Shown piece by piece: positions 8,038-18,798 of a DNA stretch of 60,251 nt. This stretch comes from Nitrosomonas sp. Its GTDB lineage: Bacteria; Pseudomonadota; Gammaproteobacteria; Burkholderiales; Nitrosomonadaceae. Within the stretch, counting starts at the first letter, position 1, and every line of letters begins with the position of its first letter. The stretch covers positions 1-60,251 of the forward strand of contig JAAEXZ010000004.1 in the NCBI GenBank assembly GCA_017879645.1, read 5' to 3'. The notes under the pieces are model-generated. The model was not told the DNA's origin. It saw only the letters and a list, made by a program, of their open reading frames with translations, and did no database searches. Made by a program: the position numbers and the translations under genes.

Positions 8038-10635
8038 ATGCGTTTTGACAAATTAACCACCAAGTTTCAGCAAGCTTTTGCCGACGCTCAAAGTATTGCG
8101 GTCGGTCAGGATAATCCCACAATCGAGCCGCAGCATCTGTTGCTGGCATTGTTGCAGCAGGAAGATGGCAGTACGCTGTCGTTATTGCAGCGGTCCGGCG
8201 TCAATACCGCACCCTTGCTGGAGAACCTCAAGCAAAGTGTGCAGCGCCTGCCAAAGGTGGAGAATTCGGGTGGGGAAGTCACGCTTTCGCGAACGCTCAA
8301 TAATCTGCTCAATCTTGCAGACAAAGAAGCACAGAAACGCAACGATCAGTTTATTGCATCGGAAATGTTCCTGTTGGCGTTAGTGCAGGATAAAGGTGAA
8401 TTCAGTGCATTGCTGAAGCAGTATGGCGCAAATTATGCAGCACTGGAGAAAGCGGTCAACACCATACGCGGCGGCCAGCAAGTCAACAGTGCCGAGGCGG
8501 AAGGCAGTCGTGAGGCGCTGAAAAAATATACGCTGGATCTCACCGATCGCGCCCGGCAGGGCAAGCTGGATCCAGTTATTGGGCGCGATGACGAGATCCG
8601 CCGTGCCATCCAGGTCTTGCAACGGCGCACCAAGAATAATCCGGTGTTGATCGGTGAACCCGGTGTCGGTAAAACCGCTATCGTCGAGGGTTTGGCGCAA
8701 CGCATTGTCAATGGTGAAGTCCCCGAAAGCCTGAAGGACAAACGTGTTCTCGTACTCGATATGGCGGCACTACTGGCCGGTGCCAAGTATCGCGGTGAAT
8801 TTGAGGAACGACTCAAATCGGTTTTGAAAGAGCTTGCACAGGATGAGGGCAAAACCATTGTCTTCATCGACGAATTACACACCATGGTTGGTGCAGGCAA
8901 AGCTGAGGGCGCCATGGATGCCGGCAACATGCTCAAACCCGCATTGGCGCGCGGCGAGCTGCATTGTCTCGGTGCCACCACGCTGGATGAATACCGCAAA
9001 TATATTGAAAAGGATGCAGCGCTGGAGCGGCGTTTCCAGAAAGTGCTGGTGGAAGAGCCGAGTGTCGAGGCGACCATTGCCATTTTGCGTGGATTGCAGG
9101 AAAAATACGAGCTGCACCATGGGGTGGATATTACCGATCCGGCTATTGTTGCGGCAGCAGAGCTATCCAATCGCTATATTACTGATCGGTTTTTGCCAGA
9201 CAAAGCCATTGATCTGATCGATGAAGCAGCGGCCCGTATCCGCATGGAAATCGACTCCAAACCCGAAGTGCTGGACAAGCTGGATCGTCGCTTGATCCAA
9301 CTGAAAATCGAACGTGAAGCCATCAGGAAGGAAAAGGACGAGGCTTCGCAAAAACGCCTGCAACTTCTCGAGGAAGAAATCGGACAAAAAGAGCGTGAAT
9401 ATGCCGATCTGGCAGAAGTCTGGAAAAGTGAGAAATTCCAGGTTCAAGGTTCGCAGCAGATCAAGGAGGAAATGGAGAAAATCAAGCTGGAAATCGAGGC
9501 TGCAACGCGCAAGGGTGACTGGCAAAGGGTATCTGAGTTGCAATATGGCCGTTTGCCGCAACTGGAAGCGCAGCTGCAATCGCAACCCGGTGATCCTAAA
9601 TCCCGGGAGGGGGCAGCAACTGCGCCGAGACTGTTGCGTACCCAGGTGGGGGCAGAGGAAATTGCTGAAGTGGTGTCGCGTGCAACCGGTATTCCGGTGT
9701 CCAAGATGATGCAGGGTGAACGGGAAAAATTGCTGTTCATGGAACAAAAATTGCACGATCGGGTGGTCGGGCAGGATGAGGCCGTTCGTCTGGTGTCCGA
9801 CGCTATTCGCCGTTCGCGGGCTGGACTGGCCGATCCCAATCGTCCATATGGTTCATTCCTGTTTCTGGGACCAACCGGTGTCGGTAAAACCGAATTGTGC
9901 AAGGCATTGGCCGGATTTCTTTTCGATTCCGAGGATCACCTGATTCGTGTGGATATGTCGGAATTCATGGAGAAACATTCGGTGGCCCGCCTGATCGGTG
10001 CGCCGCCCGGCTATGTGGGTTATGAGGAGGGAGGGTATCTGACCGAGCTTGTCAGACGCAAACCCTATGCGGTCATATTGCTTGATGAAGTGGAAAAGGC
10101 GCACCCGGATGTCTTCAATGTGCTGTTGCAGGTTCTGGATGATGGTCGCATGACGGATGGTCAGGGACGCACGGTTGATTTCAAGAATACCGTCATTGTC
10201 ATGACGTCGAATCTGGGATCGCAGTTGATACAGGAGATGGCGGGTAGTGCCTATGAATCGATCAAGCAGGCAGTCATGAGTGAAGTCAAAACGCATTTTC
10301 GCCCGGAATTCATCAACCGTATCGATGAAGTCGTGGTCTTTCATGCGCTTGATCAACGGCATATTCAGTCTATTGCCAGGATACAGCTGCGCTATCTCGA
10401 AGCCAGACTGGCCAAACTCGAGATGAAGTTGGAGGTGAGCGAGGCAGCGTTGTCACAGATTTCTCAGGCCGGGTTTGATCCGGTTTTTGGAGCGCGCCCC
10501 CTGAAACGCGCCATTCAGGCCGATATTGAAAATCCGCTTGCGAAAGAGATTCTGGAAGGGAAATTTGTTGCCAAGGATATGATCCGGGTTGATTATCGTG
10601 ATAGCGTGATGCATTTTGACACGGCAAACAGGTAG
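8038..10635 (+). CDS. clpB: ClpB disaggregase (Hsp100 chaperone)
   Basis: The 865-residue AAA+ protein has the full ClpB layout. It starts with an N-terminal Clp repeat domain (about 1-145). NBD1 has Walker A GEPGVGKT near residue 205 and Walker B 'VFIDELH'. The coiled-coil middle domain (about 405-525) is rich in Glu, Lys and Arg. NBD2 has Walker A GPTGVGKT near 605 and '[12 protein letters not shown]', followed by the C-terminal small domain. It has the M-domain that separates ClpB from ClpA. As a cytoplasmic hexamer it works with DnaK/DnaJ/GrpE to pull apart aggregates. The upstream RpoH promoter fits heat induction. The internal GTG or ATG for the short form was not assessed. Confidence 0.97.
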   Translation: MRFDKLTTKFQQAFADAQSIAVGQDNPTIEPQHLLLALLQQEDGSTLSLLQRSGVNTAPLLENLKQSVQRLPKVENSGGEVTLSRTLNNLLNLADKEAQKRNDQFIASEMFLLALVQDKGEFSALLKQYGANYAALEKAVNTIRGGQQVNSAEAEGSREALKKYTLDLTDRARQGKLDPVIGRDDEIRRAIQVLQRRTKNNPVLIGEPGVGKTAIVEGLAQRIVNGEVPESLKDKRVLVLDMAALLAGAKYRGEFEERLKSVLKELAQDEGKTIVFIDELHTMVGAGKAEGAMDAGNMLKPALARGELHCLGATTLDEYRKYIEKDAALERRFQKVLVEEPSVEATIAILRGLQEKYELHHGVDITDPAIVAAAELSNRYITDRFLPDKAIDLIDEAAARIRMEIDSKPEVLDKLDRRLIQLKIEREAIRKEKDEASQKRLQLLEEEIGQKEREYADLAEVWKSEKFQVQGSQQIKEEMEKIKLEIEAATRKGDWQRVSELQYGRLPQLEAQLQSQPGDPKSREGAATAPRLLRTQVGAEEIAEVVSRATGIPVSKMMQGEREKLLFMEQKLHDRVVGQDEAVRLVSDAIRRSRAGLADPNRPYGSFLFLGPTGVGKTELCKALAGFLFDSEDHLIRVDMSEFMEKHSVARLIGAPPGYVGYEEGGYLTELVRRKPYAVILLDEVEKAHPDVFNVLLQVLDDGRMTDGQGRTVDFKNTVIVMTSNLGSQLIQEMAGSAYESIKQAVMSEVKTHFRPEFINRIDEVVVFHALDQRHIQSIARIQLRYLEARLAKLEMKLEVSEAALSQISQAGFDPVFGARPLKRAIQADIENPLAKEILEGKFVAKDMIRVDYRDSVMHFDTANR

Positions 10636-10782
10636 GTTTCATTTTTTAATGGGCGGAGAGCATTGCATTTCTGTAGCGGAGACTGGAGTGGCGATTGCAA
10701 AATATTCCCGGAAGATGGGCTGAATATGCTTAATTACAGTCAGTTTCGGGTAAAATGTACTTTTTTTACGGGATAGATTGTC

Positions 10783-11658
10783 ATGTTAAAAGGTAGCTTG
10801 GTTGCTATCGTTACTCCCATGCTCGACGATGGCGGTTTGGATTTGGAACGCTTTCGCACTCTGCTGGATTTTCACATAGCGCAAGGTAGCGACGGCGTTG
10901 TTGTCGTAGGTACAACTGGCGAATCTCCAACTGTCGATTTTGAAGAACATCACCTCTTGATGCGGACGGCAGTGGATCATGTGGCCGGGAGAATACCGGT
11001 AATCGCAGGAACGGGCGCCAATTCTACCCGTGAGGCGATTGATTTATCCATTCATGCAAAAAATGCAGGTGTCGATGCCTGTCTTTCAGTTGCACCCTAT
11101 TACAACAAGCCCACGCAGGAAGGGTTATATCAGCACTTCAAGGCGATTGCAGAAGCGGTGGATATTCCGCATATTCTGTATAACGTTCCTGGCAGAACTG
11201 TTGCCGATATTCAGAACGATACGGCGTTACGCCTGGCGCAAGTCCCTAATATCGTCGGAATCAAGGATGCTACCGGAAATATCGGTCGGGGCTCCGAGTT
11301 GCTGCGTCTTGCTTCTGCTGAGTTTGCCGTCTACAGTGGCGATGATGCCAGTTCTCTGGCGCTATTGTTGCTTGGCGGGCATGGTGTAATTTCGGTTACT
11401 GCCAATGTTGCGCCTAAACTGATGCATGACTTGTGTGTGGCGGCATTTGCGGGTGATTTGGCCGCTGCCAGGGCAATCAATAACAAACTATTGCCGTTAC
11501 ATACCGATTTGTTTATCGAAGCCAATCCCATTCCGGTAAAATGGGCTGTGGCCGAAATGGGTCTGATCGGACCGGGCATCCGTTTGCCGCTTACCCCGTT
11601 ATCCGGTAAGTTTCATCAGCTAGTCCGGGACGCAATGCAATCAGCACATTCATCATGA
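10783..11658 (+). CDS. dapA: 4-hydroxy-tetrahydrodipicolinate synthase
   Basis: Class I aldolase of lysine and diaminopimelate synthesis; it condenses pyruvate with aspartate semialdehyde. At 291 residues it has the family's usual length. Expected residues are in place: GTTGESPT (43-50), Tyr133 and Arg138 in 'ILYNVPGRT', and the Schiff-base Lys161 in 'VGIKDATG'. The GTT/GE motif and the downstream 'YSGDD' block are typical. The gene precedes bamC with a 19-bp gap, a dapA-bamC order also known from E. coli and many other proteobacteria, so they are probably co-transcribed. Confidence 0.96.
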   Translation: MLKGSLVAIVTPMLDDGGLDLERFRTLLDFHIAQGSDGVVVVGTTGESPTVDFEEHHLLMRTAVDHVAGRIPVIAGTGANSTREAIDLSIHAKNAGVDACLSVAPYYNKPTQEGLYQHFKAIAEAVDIPHILYNVPGRTVADIQNDTALRLAQVPNIVGIKDATGNIGRGSELLRLASAEFAVYSGDDASSLALLLLGGHGVISVTANVAPKLMHDLCVAAFAGDLAAARAINNKLLPLHTDLFIEANPIPVKWAVAEMGLIGPGIRLPLTPLSGKFHQLVRDAMQSAHSS

Positions 11659-11677
11659 ATGAATTTGAAGGAGCAAG

Positions 11678-12832
11678 ATGTCAGCAATGAATTGGCGGAA
11701 AGTTACGATACCTTCATTAATTCTATTTTTCTCATTGGCAAATACAGGCTGTAAATACATGCCGCTGTTTCCTGAAACCAAAACCATCGATTACAAATCA
11801 GCAGGCAAATTGCCTCCGCTCGAAATTCCGCCCGATCTCGTCAAGCCCGCTATCGATGAACGTTATGCCATACCCGATGACGGTAAAACCGGAAGCGCCA
11901 CTTTTTCTGCCTACAATAGCGATCGTAGCGGACAGCAAAAAACTTCAACCACAAACACCTTCATACCCACTTCCATTCAGAATGTACACATTGAACGTGC
12001 TGGCACACAACGCTGGTTGGTTATCCCCCAATCCCCGGAAGTGGTCTGGCCTGTTGTCAAGGAATTCTGGCAGGAACTGGGTTTCCTGATCAAGGTGGAA
12101 GTGCCGGAAGCCGGTATCATGGAAACAGACTGGGCGGAGAATCGTGCCAAGATTCCTCAGGATATTGTTCGTTCCTTGCTTTCCACTTTTCTGGATAGTC
12201 TGTATTCAACCGCGGAACGTGACAAGTTTCGCACCCGGCTGGAGCGCAACGAAGCTGGAAGTACAGAGGTCTATATCAGTCATCGCGGTATGTATGAAGT
12301 ATTGGAAGGCGGAAGCCTGAATCGCACCATTTGGCAGCCCCGTCCGGCTGATCCCGATCTTGAGGCCGAAATGCTGTCGCGTTTGATGTTGCGCTTTGGT
12401 GTCAAGGAAGAAAAAGCCAAATTGGAATTGACTTCCGGCAAGAGCGCGCTGCAGGATCGTGCTTATATTGAGGGAGGAGCAGACTTGGTGATTAACGAGC
12501 CTTTTGATCGCTCGTGGCGTCGTGTGGGTTTGGCTCTGGATCGAATCGGATTTACCGTGGAAGATCGGAATCGCGTTGAAGGTATCTATTTTGTGCGCTA
12601 TCTCAACCCTGATAACGACAGCAAGAAAAAGGGCGACGATGAAGGGATTCTGTCCAGCGTCATGTTCTGGCGGAGTGATGATAAAGCTGCCAAGGCGGCA
12701 AAATATCGTATTCTGGTTACTGATAGCGGAATGTCTACCAGTAAGGTAACGCTGCTCAATGACGATGGATCAGCAGTCAGTGCTTCCACGAACAGTCGTA
12801 TCCTGAAGCTGTTGCACGAACAGTTGAAATAA
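11678..12832 (+). CDS. bamC: outer-membrane assembly lipoprotein BamC
   Basis: The 384-residue lipoprotein is similar to NlpB/BamC, an accessory of the BAM complex that inserts beta-barrel proteins in the outer membrane. The N-terminal signal peptide ends in a non-classical lipobox (LANTGC, Cys about 25). An unstructured segment follows, with 'KLPPLEIPPDL', the BamD-binding type of motif in the family. Two helix-grip domains make up the rest (about 100-215 and 265-384). GAAGGAG precedes the ATG. An MNW start three codons later is also possible. It directly follows dapA. Confidence 0.9.
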   Translation: MSAMNWRKVTIPSLILFFSLANTGCKYMPLFPETKTIDYKSAGKLPPLEIPPDLVKPAIDERYAIPDDGKTGSATFSAYNSDRSGQQKTSTTNTFIPTSIQNVHIERAGTQRWLVIPQSPEVVWPVVKEFWQELGFLIKVEVPEAGIMETDWAENRAKIPQDIVRSLLSTFLDSLYSTAERDKFRTRLERNEAGSTEVYISHRGMYEVLEGGSLNRTIWQPRPADPDLEAEMLSRLMLRFGVKEEKAKLELTSGKSALQDRAYIEGGADLVINEPFDRSWRRVGLALDRIGFTVEDRNRVEGIYFVRYLNPDNDSKKKGDDEGILSSVMFWRSDDKAAKAAKYRILVTDSGMSTSKVTLLNDDGSAVSASTNSRILKLLHEQLK

Positions 12833-12876
12833 CGGGTTAACAAAGCCATTAAATTCATATGCTCAAGCCAGCACAT

Positions 12877-12906
12877 AAAAAAACCGCCAGATGAGGCGGT
12901 TTTTTT
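12877..12906. terminator. bidirectional terminator between bamC and small lipoprotein gene
   Basis: The stem ACCGCC/GGCGGT with a 6-base loop is extended by A-rich sequence on the left and T-rich sequence on the right, giving uridine tracts on both strands. It ends bamC (+) and the convergent 73-aa lipoprotein gene (-). Confidence 0.9.
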
Positions 12907-12933
12907 CAGAAGAAGAAAATCCAGTTTAACAGA

Positions 12934-13155
12934 TTAATGTCCTGGCTTGCTGCTTCCACCATAAGGACGTGGGTCAGCACCTTCTTTCAGGCAGTTGCCG
13001 TTACCATCAAGTCCATGTGGACAGTCTTGTGCTTCGCCTTTCAGGGCTTTTTCATAATTGGCTTTTTCGGTTTCAGGTAAAGCTTGACCAGGTTTTCCGC
13101 CACATGCAGATAATGATAAAGCCAGCAAGGCTGCTGCCAGAAGAGTATATTTCAT
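12934..13155 (-). CDS. small predicted lipoprotein (73 aa)
   Basis: The 73-residue protein has a signal peptide ([15 protein letters not shown]) and a lipobox LSAC at about residues 15-18. The mature part is CGGKPGQ... with '[14 protein letters not shown]' and a Gly/Ser/Pro-rich tail. An AAGGAAA ribosome-binding site precedes the ATG and a strong terminator follows. It shares the MKY start and Cys-Gly-x-x-Pro-Gly-Gln pattern after the lipidated Cys with the 39-aa lipoprotein at 602-721. The two may be related or simply both short lipoproteins. The mature protein has two further Cys residues that could pair. Function unknown. Confidence 0.75.
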   Translation of the reverse strand: MKYTLLAAALLALSLSACGGKPGQALPETEKANYEKALKGEAQDCPHGLDGNGNCLKEGADPRPYGGSSKPGH

Positions 13156-13276
13156 TATGTAATTTTCCTTATAAAAAAGTTCTTTAACATTTGATAGAGC
13201 GGAGGAGTATATAACGTTTTTAACCTATCGTTCAAGCAAGTTTTTTCTGTGTGCCTGTATTTTTCTACTGCTGAAG

Positions 13277-14176
13277 TCATGATTTTTTGAAAATCTCTTG
13301 CAGCGTGCGGGCTACGCCAGATTGCCAAGATGGCAGGGTCAAATCGAAGTTTTTTTCAATTTTGCTGGTATTCAAACGTGAATTTAGCGGGCGTTGTGCA
13401 GGCAGCCTGAATTCTGTACTGGGTATGGGCGAAATCTTGCACGTTGCGATTGCGTCGGAAGGACGGATATTCTGTGTGCAAGTGCGGATGAATTGCGCAT
13501 ATTCATACCAGGATGTGTATTGTCTTGCAGCCAGATGGTATATTCCTGAGTGTTCCGGATGATGCCTGTATAAACATAAGGCATGAGCGGTCACATCGGC
13601 AATGAGTTCTGCACCGGTTGGTGAACCGATCTGGTCGTCGACGATGGTGAGTTCATTTTTCTGGAGCATCAATCGCAGGATCGTTTTGATGAAATTGTTC
13701 CCATAAGTCGCATAAACCCAACTGGTTCGGAAGATGAAATGTGCACATCCACCGTCGACAATGGCTTTTTCACCTGCCAATTTGGATTGCCCATACACAT
13801 TCAGCGGACTGGTTTGGTCTGTTTCGACAAATGCCTGATTTCCAGCGCCATCAAACACATAATCGGTTGAATAATGTATGAGCAAGGCATTGCAGTTCCT
13901 GGCCTCCTGAGCTATGACGCCGGGAGCTTCAGCATTTAATCGATGTGCCAGTGTGGAGTCGGTCTCGGCTTTGTCGACAGCGGTGTATGCGGCGGCATTG
14001 ACAATGATGTTTGGAGCCAGATTGCGGATCGTTTGCCGGATGCCGGATAAATCCGCCAGATTACCGCAGTATTCAGTATCGTTCGAACCTAATGCGATCA
14101 ATTGACCCAACGGTGCCAGACTACGCTGTAATTCCCAACCAACTTGTCCATTTTTACCGAAAAGTAGGATTTTCAT
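13277..14176 (-). CDS. rfbD: dTDP-4-dehydrorhamnose reductase
   Basis: The 299-residue short-chain dehydrogenase reduces dTDP-4-dehydro-L-rhamnose to dTDP-L-rhamnose with NAD(P)H. The Rossmann motif [10 protein letters not shown] lies at residues 6-15, with '[12 protein letters not shown]', the catalytic YGQSK (Tyr-x-x-x-Lys), and 'RTSWVY'. I place the start at ATG 14176 (MKILLFGK). The longer open frame upstream is out-of-frame rfbB sequence. The ATG overlaps the rfbB stop as ATGA, implying translational coupling. rfbA and rfbC are missing here and must be elsewhere. Product: rhamnose donor for LPS or exopolysaccharide. Confidence 0.93.
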   Translation of the reverse strand: MKILLFGKNGQVGWELQRSLAPLGQLIALGSNDTEYCGNLADLSGIRQTIRNLAPNIIVNAAAYTAVDKAETDSTLAHRLNAEAPGVIAQEARNCNALLIHYSTDYVFDGAGNQAFVETDQTSPLNVYGQSKLAGEKAIVDGGCAHFIFRTSWVYATYGNNFIKTILRLMLQKNELTIVDDQIGSPTGAELIADVTAHALCLYRHHPEHSGIYHLAARQYTSWYEYAQFIRTCTQNIRPSDAIATCKISPIPSTEFRLPAQRPLNSRLNTSKIEKNFDLTLPSWQSGVARTLQEIFKKS

Positions 14177-15231
14177 GGCCGGCGGCCTGCATAATTGCGT
14201 TCGATCCATTCCCGATAGGTACCGGTCTGCACTTCGTTTACCCATGCCTGGTGATTCAAATACCACTGAATGGTTTTTTTGATGCCGGTGGCAAACGTTT
14301 CTACGGGACGCCAACCCAGTTCGTTCTCCATGCGGGTGGCGTCGATGGCATAGCGGCGATCGTGACCGGGTCGATCCTTGACGAAGGTAACCAACCGTTG
14401 GTAATTCGAGCCTGGATAGAGTTCTTCCAGTAGCGTACAAACCGTTTGCACGATTTCCAGATTGGTTTTTTCGTTCCAGCCACCGATGTTATAGGTTTCA
14501 CCGGGGACTCCGGCATCCAGTACGCGGCGGATGGCGCGACAGTGATCGGTTACATATAACCAGTCCCTGATTTGCTGACCGTCACCATAAACTGGCAGGG
14601 GCTTCTGGGCTAAGGCGTTGACGATCATCAGCGGAATCAGCTTTTCCGGAAACTGGTATGGGCCGTAATTGTTGGAGCAATTGGTGGTCAGGACGGGCAG
14701 ACCATACGTATGGTGATAGGCACGCACCAGGTGATCGCTGGCTGCTTTGCTGGCTGAATAAGGGCTATTCGGTTCGTAGCGATGCCATTCGGTAAATGCA
14801 GGAGCGTGTGGCAGGAGCGAACCATATACCTCATCGGTTGAGACATGAAGAAAGCGGAAATCTTGTCGTGACACTGCGCTTGAATCTTGCCAATAACACC
14901 GCACGGCTTCCAGTAAATGAAAGGTGCCGACGATATTGGTTTGAATGAAATCGGCCGGACCATGTATGGAACGATCGACATGGCTCTCGGCTGCCAGATG
15001 AATCACGGCACGCGGTTGATAGCGATAGAGCAGTTGCGAAACCAGTGTGGCATCGGCAATATCGCCTTCCACGAAAATATGCTTGGGATTATCGATTAGC
15101 GAAGACAAATTGTGCATGTTACCGGCATAAGTGAGCTTATCCAGATTAATGACCGCCTCGTCCGATTGCGATACCCAGTCCAGTACAAAGTTACTTCCGA
15201 TAAATCCAGCGCCACCAGTGACTAGAATCAT
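14173..15231 (-). CDS. rfbB: dTDP-glucose 4,6-dehydratase
   Basis: The 352-residue extended SDR enzyme converts dTDP-glucose to dTDP-4-keto-6-deoxyglucose. It has the NAD-binding GGAGFIGSN at residues 6-14, '[12 protein letters not shown]', the 'VSTDEVYG' block, the catalytic '[10 protein letters not shown]' (Tyr and Lys) and '[14 protein letters not shown]'. Length and motifs are typical of RmlB. It is the first gene of a two-gene unit with rfbD, with the stop and start codons overlapping. Confidence 0.96.
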   Translation of the reverse strand: MILVTGGAGFIGSNFVLDWVSQSDEAVINLDKLTYAGNMHNLSSLIDNPKHIFVEGDIADATLVSQLLYRYQPRAVIHLAAESHVDRSIHGPADFIQTNIVGTFHLLEAVRCYWQDSSAVSRQDFRFLHVSTDEVYGSLLPHAPAFTEWHRYEPNSPYSASKAASDHLVRAYHHTYGLPVLTTNCSNNYGPYQFPEKLIPLMIVNALAQKPLPVYGDGQQIRDWLYVTDHCRAIRRVLDAGVPGETYNIGGWNEKTNLEIVQTVCTLLEELYPGSNYQRLVTFVKDRPGHDRRYAIDATRMENELGWRPVETFATGIKKTIQWYLNHQAWVNEVQTGTYREWIERNYAGRRP

Positions 15232-15298
15232 GCTTGGTCCCTAAAATAAATATGAAAGATCACATCAGGATAATTTAACGCTTACCTATAGTTCTGCC

Positions 15299-16660
15299 TT
15301 ACGGTTTGTCCGGTATCCACACGGGCAAAATGCCAGGTTGGCCGGATTTTACTTGAAATTCACAGTCGATACCGATTCCGGGAACCCAGATCAGTTGCTC
15401 GCCACAGAACAGCAAAGGGAGTGTGTCGCGATTCCAGGCGGGCATGGCAGCTTCCTGCATCAAGTTCTTCAGGCTTCTGCGTGGCCGGTTGCAAGTGGGC
15501 CTGAATCGTTCCCCACCCTGACGAAAACGCACGGTGACGGGATCTGTTGACAACTTCGCAGCGCACAGCCCTGTCCCGGTGGTTTTGTCAAAGCGGATGG
15601 CGCCACTTGTTGGTGGTAGAACCAGCTCGGATTCGCCATGCCAGGGGTAAGTCGCGCCAGTCCGGTCAGGTGTTGTCCGGTCGATCAGTACATGTACCAG
15701 CCCCTTGAAACAACGAATTTCGGTATTGCCGAATCGGACCTGCAAGTGGTTATCGGCTTGCACTGAGAATAACTGTTTCAGCAGGTCTTCCAGTTTGACG
15801 CTGCTGGGCAGCGCTGCGCCCTGTTTTATCAGGGTGTAACGTAAAAGATTTTTGGCTCTGGGGATGCTTAATGACCTTAACTGATCGATGATCAGTTTGT
15901 CCGATTGCAGACATTGGGCGCTATCCATAATCGCCAATTCATCTAAAAGCAGTAGCGACTCGGATAAGTGCTCACTGGCGCGCTGTAATGTTGCTGAATA
16001 ATTCGGATAGCGCTGGGACAGCCTCGGAAAGATTTCATGTCGTAGAAAATTCCGGTTGTAAGCGATGCTGTCATTACTTTCATCGACAATCCAGTTCAAA
16101 TGATGATGCCGGGCGTATGTCTCGATACTGTGTCGGGAGGCGTGCAGCAGTGGACGCAGGATTTGTGGCACAAACTGTCGCGATTGCTTGCGGATGACCG
16201 GCATGCTGCTCAGTCCCCGGACACCCGCCCCTCTGAGTAATTGCAACATCAGTGTTTCTGCCTGATCGTCCCGATGTTGGGCAAGTACCACGAAATCACC
16301 GTACAGGCGACTGAACACCTGGTAGCGTTGTTCCCGGGCAACGGCTTCCAGGCTCTGGCCACTTTCCTTGCCAATCTGCAAGTAGGCTACGTAAATCGGC
16401 ACGTCAAGGGCATGGCACATATTGCAGCAAAACTGGCTCCACAGCCCGGCATTGCGGCTGATGCCATGATGAACATGGACCGCTGACAATGAAAATGGCA
16501 TTGTATGAGATAGCTGAGCCAATATATGCAGCAGCACGACGGAGTCGATGCCACCACTCACCGCGACGGTTAGATGCTGCCCGGGCTGGATATGGGTTTG
16601 CAGAACCTGCTGTGCAACGGTGAACGGATTATTCGGCTTTGACTTCCTTGAATGACCCAT
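15299..16660 (-). CDS. tilS: tRNA(Ile)-lysidine synthase
   Basis: The 453-residue N-type ATP pyrophosphatase changes C34 of the CAU-anticodon tRNA-Ile to lysidine so that it reads AUA. The PP-loop SGGIDSV lies near residues 35-41, followed by 'VHVHHGIS' and '[17 protein letters not shown]', all diagnostic. The C-terminal TilS substrate-binding domains include 'RQGGERF' and '[12 protein letters not shown]'. The start overlaps the end of accA by 32 bp. The accA-tilS order recurs in many proteobacteria. Confidence 0.95.
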   Translation of the reverse strand: MGHSRKSKPNNPFTVAQQVLQTHIQPGQHLTVAVSGGIDSVVLLHILAQLSHTMPFSLSAVHVHHGISRNAGLWSQFCCNMCHALDVPIYVAYLQIGKESGQSLEAVAREQRYQVFSRLYGDFVVLAQHRDDQAETLMLQLLRGAGVRGLSSMPVIRKQSRQFVPQILRPLLHASRHSIETYARHHHLNWIVDESNDSIAYNRNFLRHEIFPRLSQRYPNYSATLQRASEHLSESLLLLDELAIMDSAQCLQSDKLIIDQLRSLSIPRAKNLLRYTLIKQGAALPSSVKLEDLLKQLFSVQADNHLQVRFGNTEIRCFKGLVHVLIDRTTPDRTGATYPWHGESELVLPPTSGAIRFDKTTGTGLCAAKLSTDPVTVRFRQGGERFRPTCNRPRRSLKNLMQEAAMPAWNRDTLPLLFCGEQLIWVPGIGIDCEFQVKSGQPGILPVWIPDKP

Positions 16661-17597
16661 GAGCCATCAGTCGCTGTAGGCGTTTTTCCAAAAGTATTTC
16701 GATCGAGTGTTCCTGCAGTTTGCGTAGGGATTGCTGTAGCGTGGATTTGACGGACTGCATGGTGGCAGGGTAATCCCGATGTGCGCCGCCAATGGGTTCT
16801 GCGATGATGCTGTCGATCAGATTCACCGATTTTAAACGCTCTGCCGTAATTCCCATGATTTCTGCCGCTTCGGGCGCTTTATCTGCGCTTTTCCATAGTA
16901 TGGACGCACAGCCTTCCGGGGATATCACCGAGTAGGTGGCATACTGCAGCATATGGATGACGTCACCGATGGCTATCGCCAGCGCACCACCCGATCCGCC
17001 TTCGCCAATGATGATGCAAATGACCGGTACGCGTAGTTCCGCCAGAATATACAGGTTTTTGCCAATGGCTTCGGATTGTCCCCGCTCCTCGGCATCGATA
17101 CCGGGATAAGCGCCAGGCGTGTCGATAAATGTGATCAGTGGAATGGAAAATTTTTCGGCCAGTTTCATCAGACGCATGGCCTTGCGATAACCTTCCGGTT
17201 TAGGCATGCCGAAATTGCGATAAATTTTTTCTCGCGTATCGCGCCCTTTCTGATGTCCGATGACCATGACGGTCTGGCCGTTGAAGCGCGCCAAGCCACC
17301 CACAATCGCATGGTCGTCGGCAAAATTCCGGTCGCCATGCAGTTCTTCGAAATCGGTGAACAAGTGTTCGATATAATCCAGTGTGTAAGGGCGTTGCGGA
17401 TGCCGTGCCACTTGTGAAATTTGCCATGGTGTGAGTTTGGCGTAGACATTCTTGGTCAATGACTGACTCTTGGCTTGCAAACGAGCGATTTCTGATGAAA
17501 TATCCAGAGCGGAATCATCCTGTGCATAACGCAGCTCTTCTATTTTGGATTCAAATTCTGCAATGTTTTGCTCAAATTCCAGAAACGTTATTTTCAT
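16629..17597 (-). CDS. accA: acetyl-CoA carboxylase carboxyltransferase subunit alpha
   Basis: The 322-residue alpha subunit of the carboxyltransferase acts with AccD to move the carboxyl group from biotin-BCCP to acetyl-CoA, the first step of fatty-acid synthesis. It has the helical N terminus ('[18 protein letters not shown]'), '[15 protein letters not shown]', '[12 protein letters not shown]', '[10 protein letters not shown]' and '[11 protein letters not shown]', the last being the oxyanion-hole and CoA region. Length is typical. It overlaps the downstream tilS start and is probably co-transcribed with it. Confidence 0.97.
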   Translation of the reverse strand: MKITFLEFEQNIAEFESKIEELRYAQDDSALDISSEIARLQAKSQSLTKNVYAKLTPWQISQVARHPQRPYTLDYIEHLFTDFEELHGDRNFADDHAIVGGLARFNGQTVMVIGHQKGRDTREKIYRNFGMPKPEGYRKAMRLMKLAEKFSIPLITFIDTPGAYPGIDAEERGQSEAIGKNLYILAELRVPVICIIIGEGGSGGALAIAIGDVIHMLQYATYSVISPEGCASILWKSADKAPEAAEIMGITAERLKSVNLIDSIIAEPIGGAHRDYPATMQSVKSTLQQSLRKLQEHSIEILLEKRLQRLMAHGSFKEVKAE

Positions 17598-17755
17598 GAG
17601 AACCAGGAATTATTCTTAAAATAGCGATGATACAGGATTTGCCGGCAAATCGGCATGGCCTGATCGATTTCTACAGAGGCATGACTACCAGGTAATATGA
17701 CGCGGTTACAGGTCTGATACGATTGGAAAATCAGGAAAGCGACAAGGAAAATTCG

Positions 17756-18277
17756 ATGAATCGACGTATTTTTTTACAGGGTGTGACCTTGATTCTGGGA
17801 GTGCCTGGGGCTGTCGTACCGATACCTTCGCTACTGGCAGCCGGGGAGATGGCATTGACCGTGGAACCATTGCGCAAGTCGCACCAGCAATGGAAAGCAC
17901 TCTTGTCTGTCGCTGCTTTCGAGATTCTATTCGAGGAACAAACGGAAGAACCTGGAAGCAGCGAGCTGAATCAGGAACAGCGGCGGGGTACTTACATCTG
18001 TGCGGCGTGTTATCTGCCGTTATTCGAGAGTCAGCACAAATATGAAAGTGGCACCGGATGGCCCAGTTTCACCCAGCCGATTGCCGGACACGTCGCTACC
18101 CGACCGGATTATTCGTTGCTGTTCCGGCGGACCGAGTATCACTGCGCGCGATGCGGCGGTCATCAGGGACATATTTTCGGTGATGGACCGCTACCGCGTA
18201 AAGAACGCTGGTGCAACAACGGGCTGGCACTGCAGTTCGTGGTGCACACGGATCCACTGCCGCCGCTCAGATCGTGA
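17756..18277 (+). CDS. msrB: Tat-exported peptide methionine (R)-S-oxide reductase
   Basis: MsrB reduces the R form of methionine sulfoxide in proteins. I choose the ATG at 17756, with an AAGGAAA site before it, rather than an in-frame ATG 33 bp upstream, because the protein then starts MNRRIFLQG, a twin-arginine signal (RRxFLQ) with a hydrophobic stretch to about residue 28. The 173 residues contain the zinc cysteines C82, C85, C130 and C133, the 'GTGWPSF' substrate loop, and Cys153 in RWC at the catalytic position. Export predicts repair of oxidised envelope proteins. The RYCVN motif of classic MsrB is RWCNN here. Confidence 0.88.
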   Translation: MNRRIFLQGVTLILGVPGAVVPIPSLLAAGEMALTVEPLRKSHQQWKALLSVAAFEILFEEQTEEPGSSELNQEQRRGTYICAACYLPLFESQHKYESGTGWPSFTQPIAGHVATRPDYSLLFRRTEYHCARCGGHQGHIFGDGPLPRKERWCNNGLALQFVVHTDPLPPLRS

Positions 18278-18292
18278 TGAACCAATTGGTGT

Positions 18293-18709
18293 TTAGCCCG
18301 TTTGCATTTTTTTGTTCAGGGCGTGAATGATGTCCAGGGTCGTAATAATACCAATCGGTTTTTGCGCGTGATCGACGACAGGTACACAGGAGACGGGATG
18401 GGTGTCGAAAATGTCGATTGCCTGTTTCAACGGGATATCGGCCGTCAGTGTGATCGGATGACGGCTTACAATCTGATGGACGCGCTTGTTGAGCGTGGCC
18501 GCATCCTTGCCGGTTTCGGAGAGGGTGCCGATATGTGGACTCAATGCTCTGAACAGATCACGGTCCGACACGACACCGAATACCCTGTTGTTTTCGATTA
18601 CTACCAGATGATGAATGGGCATGTGATCGAATATTTCCTTGACCACCGACAATCGATCATCCAGTTCGATCGTGACCAGTTTTGTGCTCATTAAGTCGCC
18701 GACCAGCAT
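18293..18709 (-). CDS. CBS-domain protein (138 aa)
   Basis: The protein consists of just two CBS repeats (about 7-60 and 80-135). Each has the typical pattern of an M.....T/L start, 'HHLVVIENNRVFGVVSDRD' or 'VPVVDHAQKPIGIITTLD', and a closing helix. Paired CBS domains bind adenine nucleotides or SAM and usually sense energy state, but the partner is unknown. It is convergent with msrB, with 15 bp between the two stops. Confidence 0.85.
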   Translation of the reverse strand: MLVGDLMSTKLVTIELDDRLSVVKEIFDHMPIHHLVVIENNRVFGVVSDRDLFRALSPHIGTLSETGKDAATLNKRVHQIVSRHPITLTADIPLKQAIDIFDTHPVSCVPVVDHAQKPIGIITTLDIIHALNKKMQTG

Positions 18710-18798
18710 TTTTCCATCCCGCTTTGATTGCTAAACTGGCTGACAGTATAGAAAATTCCTGAACCGGCGATGCCGCAATAAAACCGGTAAAGAGGATT

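Noticed and set aside
8433-9170. 245-codon minus-strand frame, Ser/Ala/Arg rich
   Set aside because: It is antisense to ClpB NBD1; composition is typical of a shadow frame.
14177-14440. N-terminal extension of rfbD
   Set aside because: The extension is rfbB read out of frame; the normal reductase starts at MKILLFGK with the ATGA overlap.
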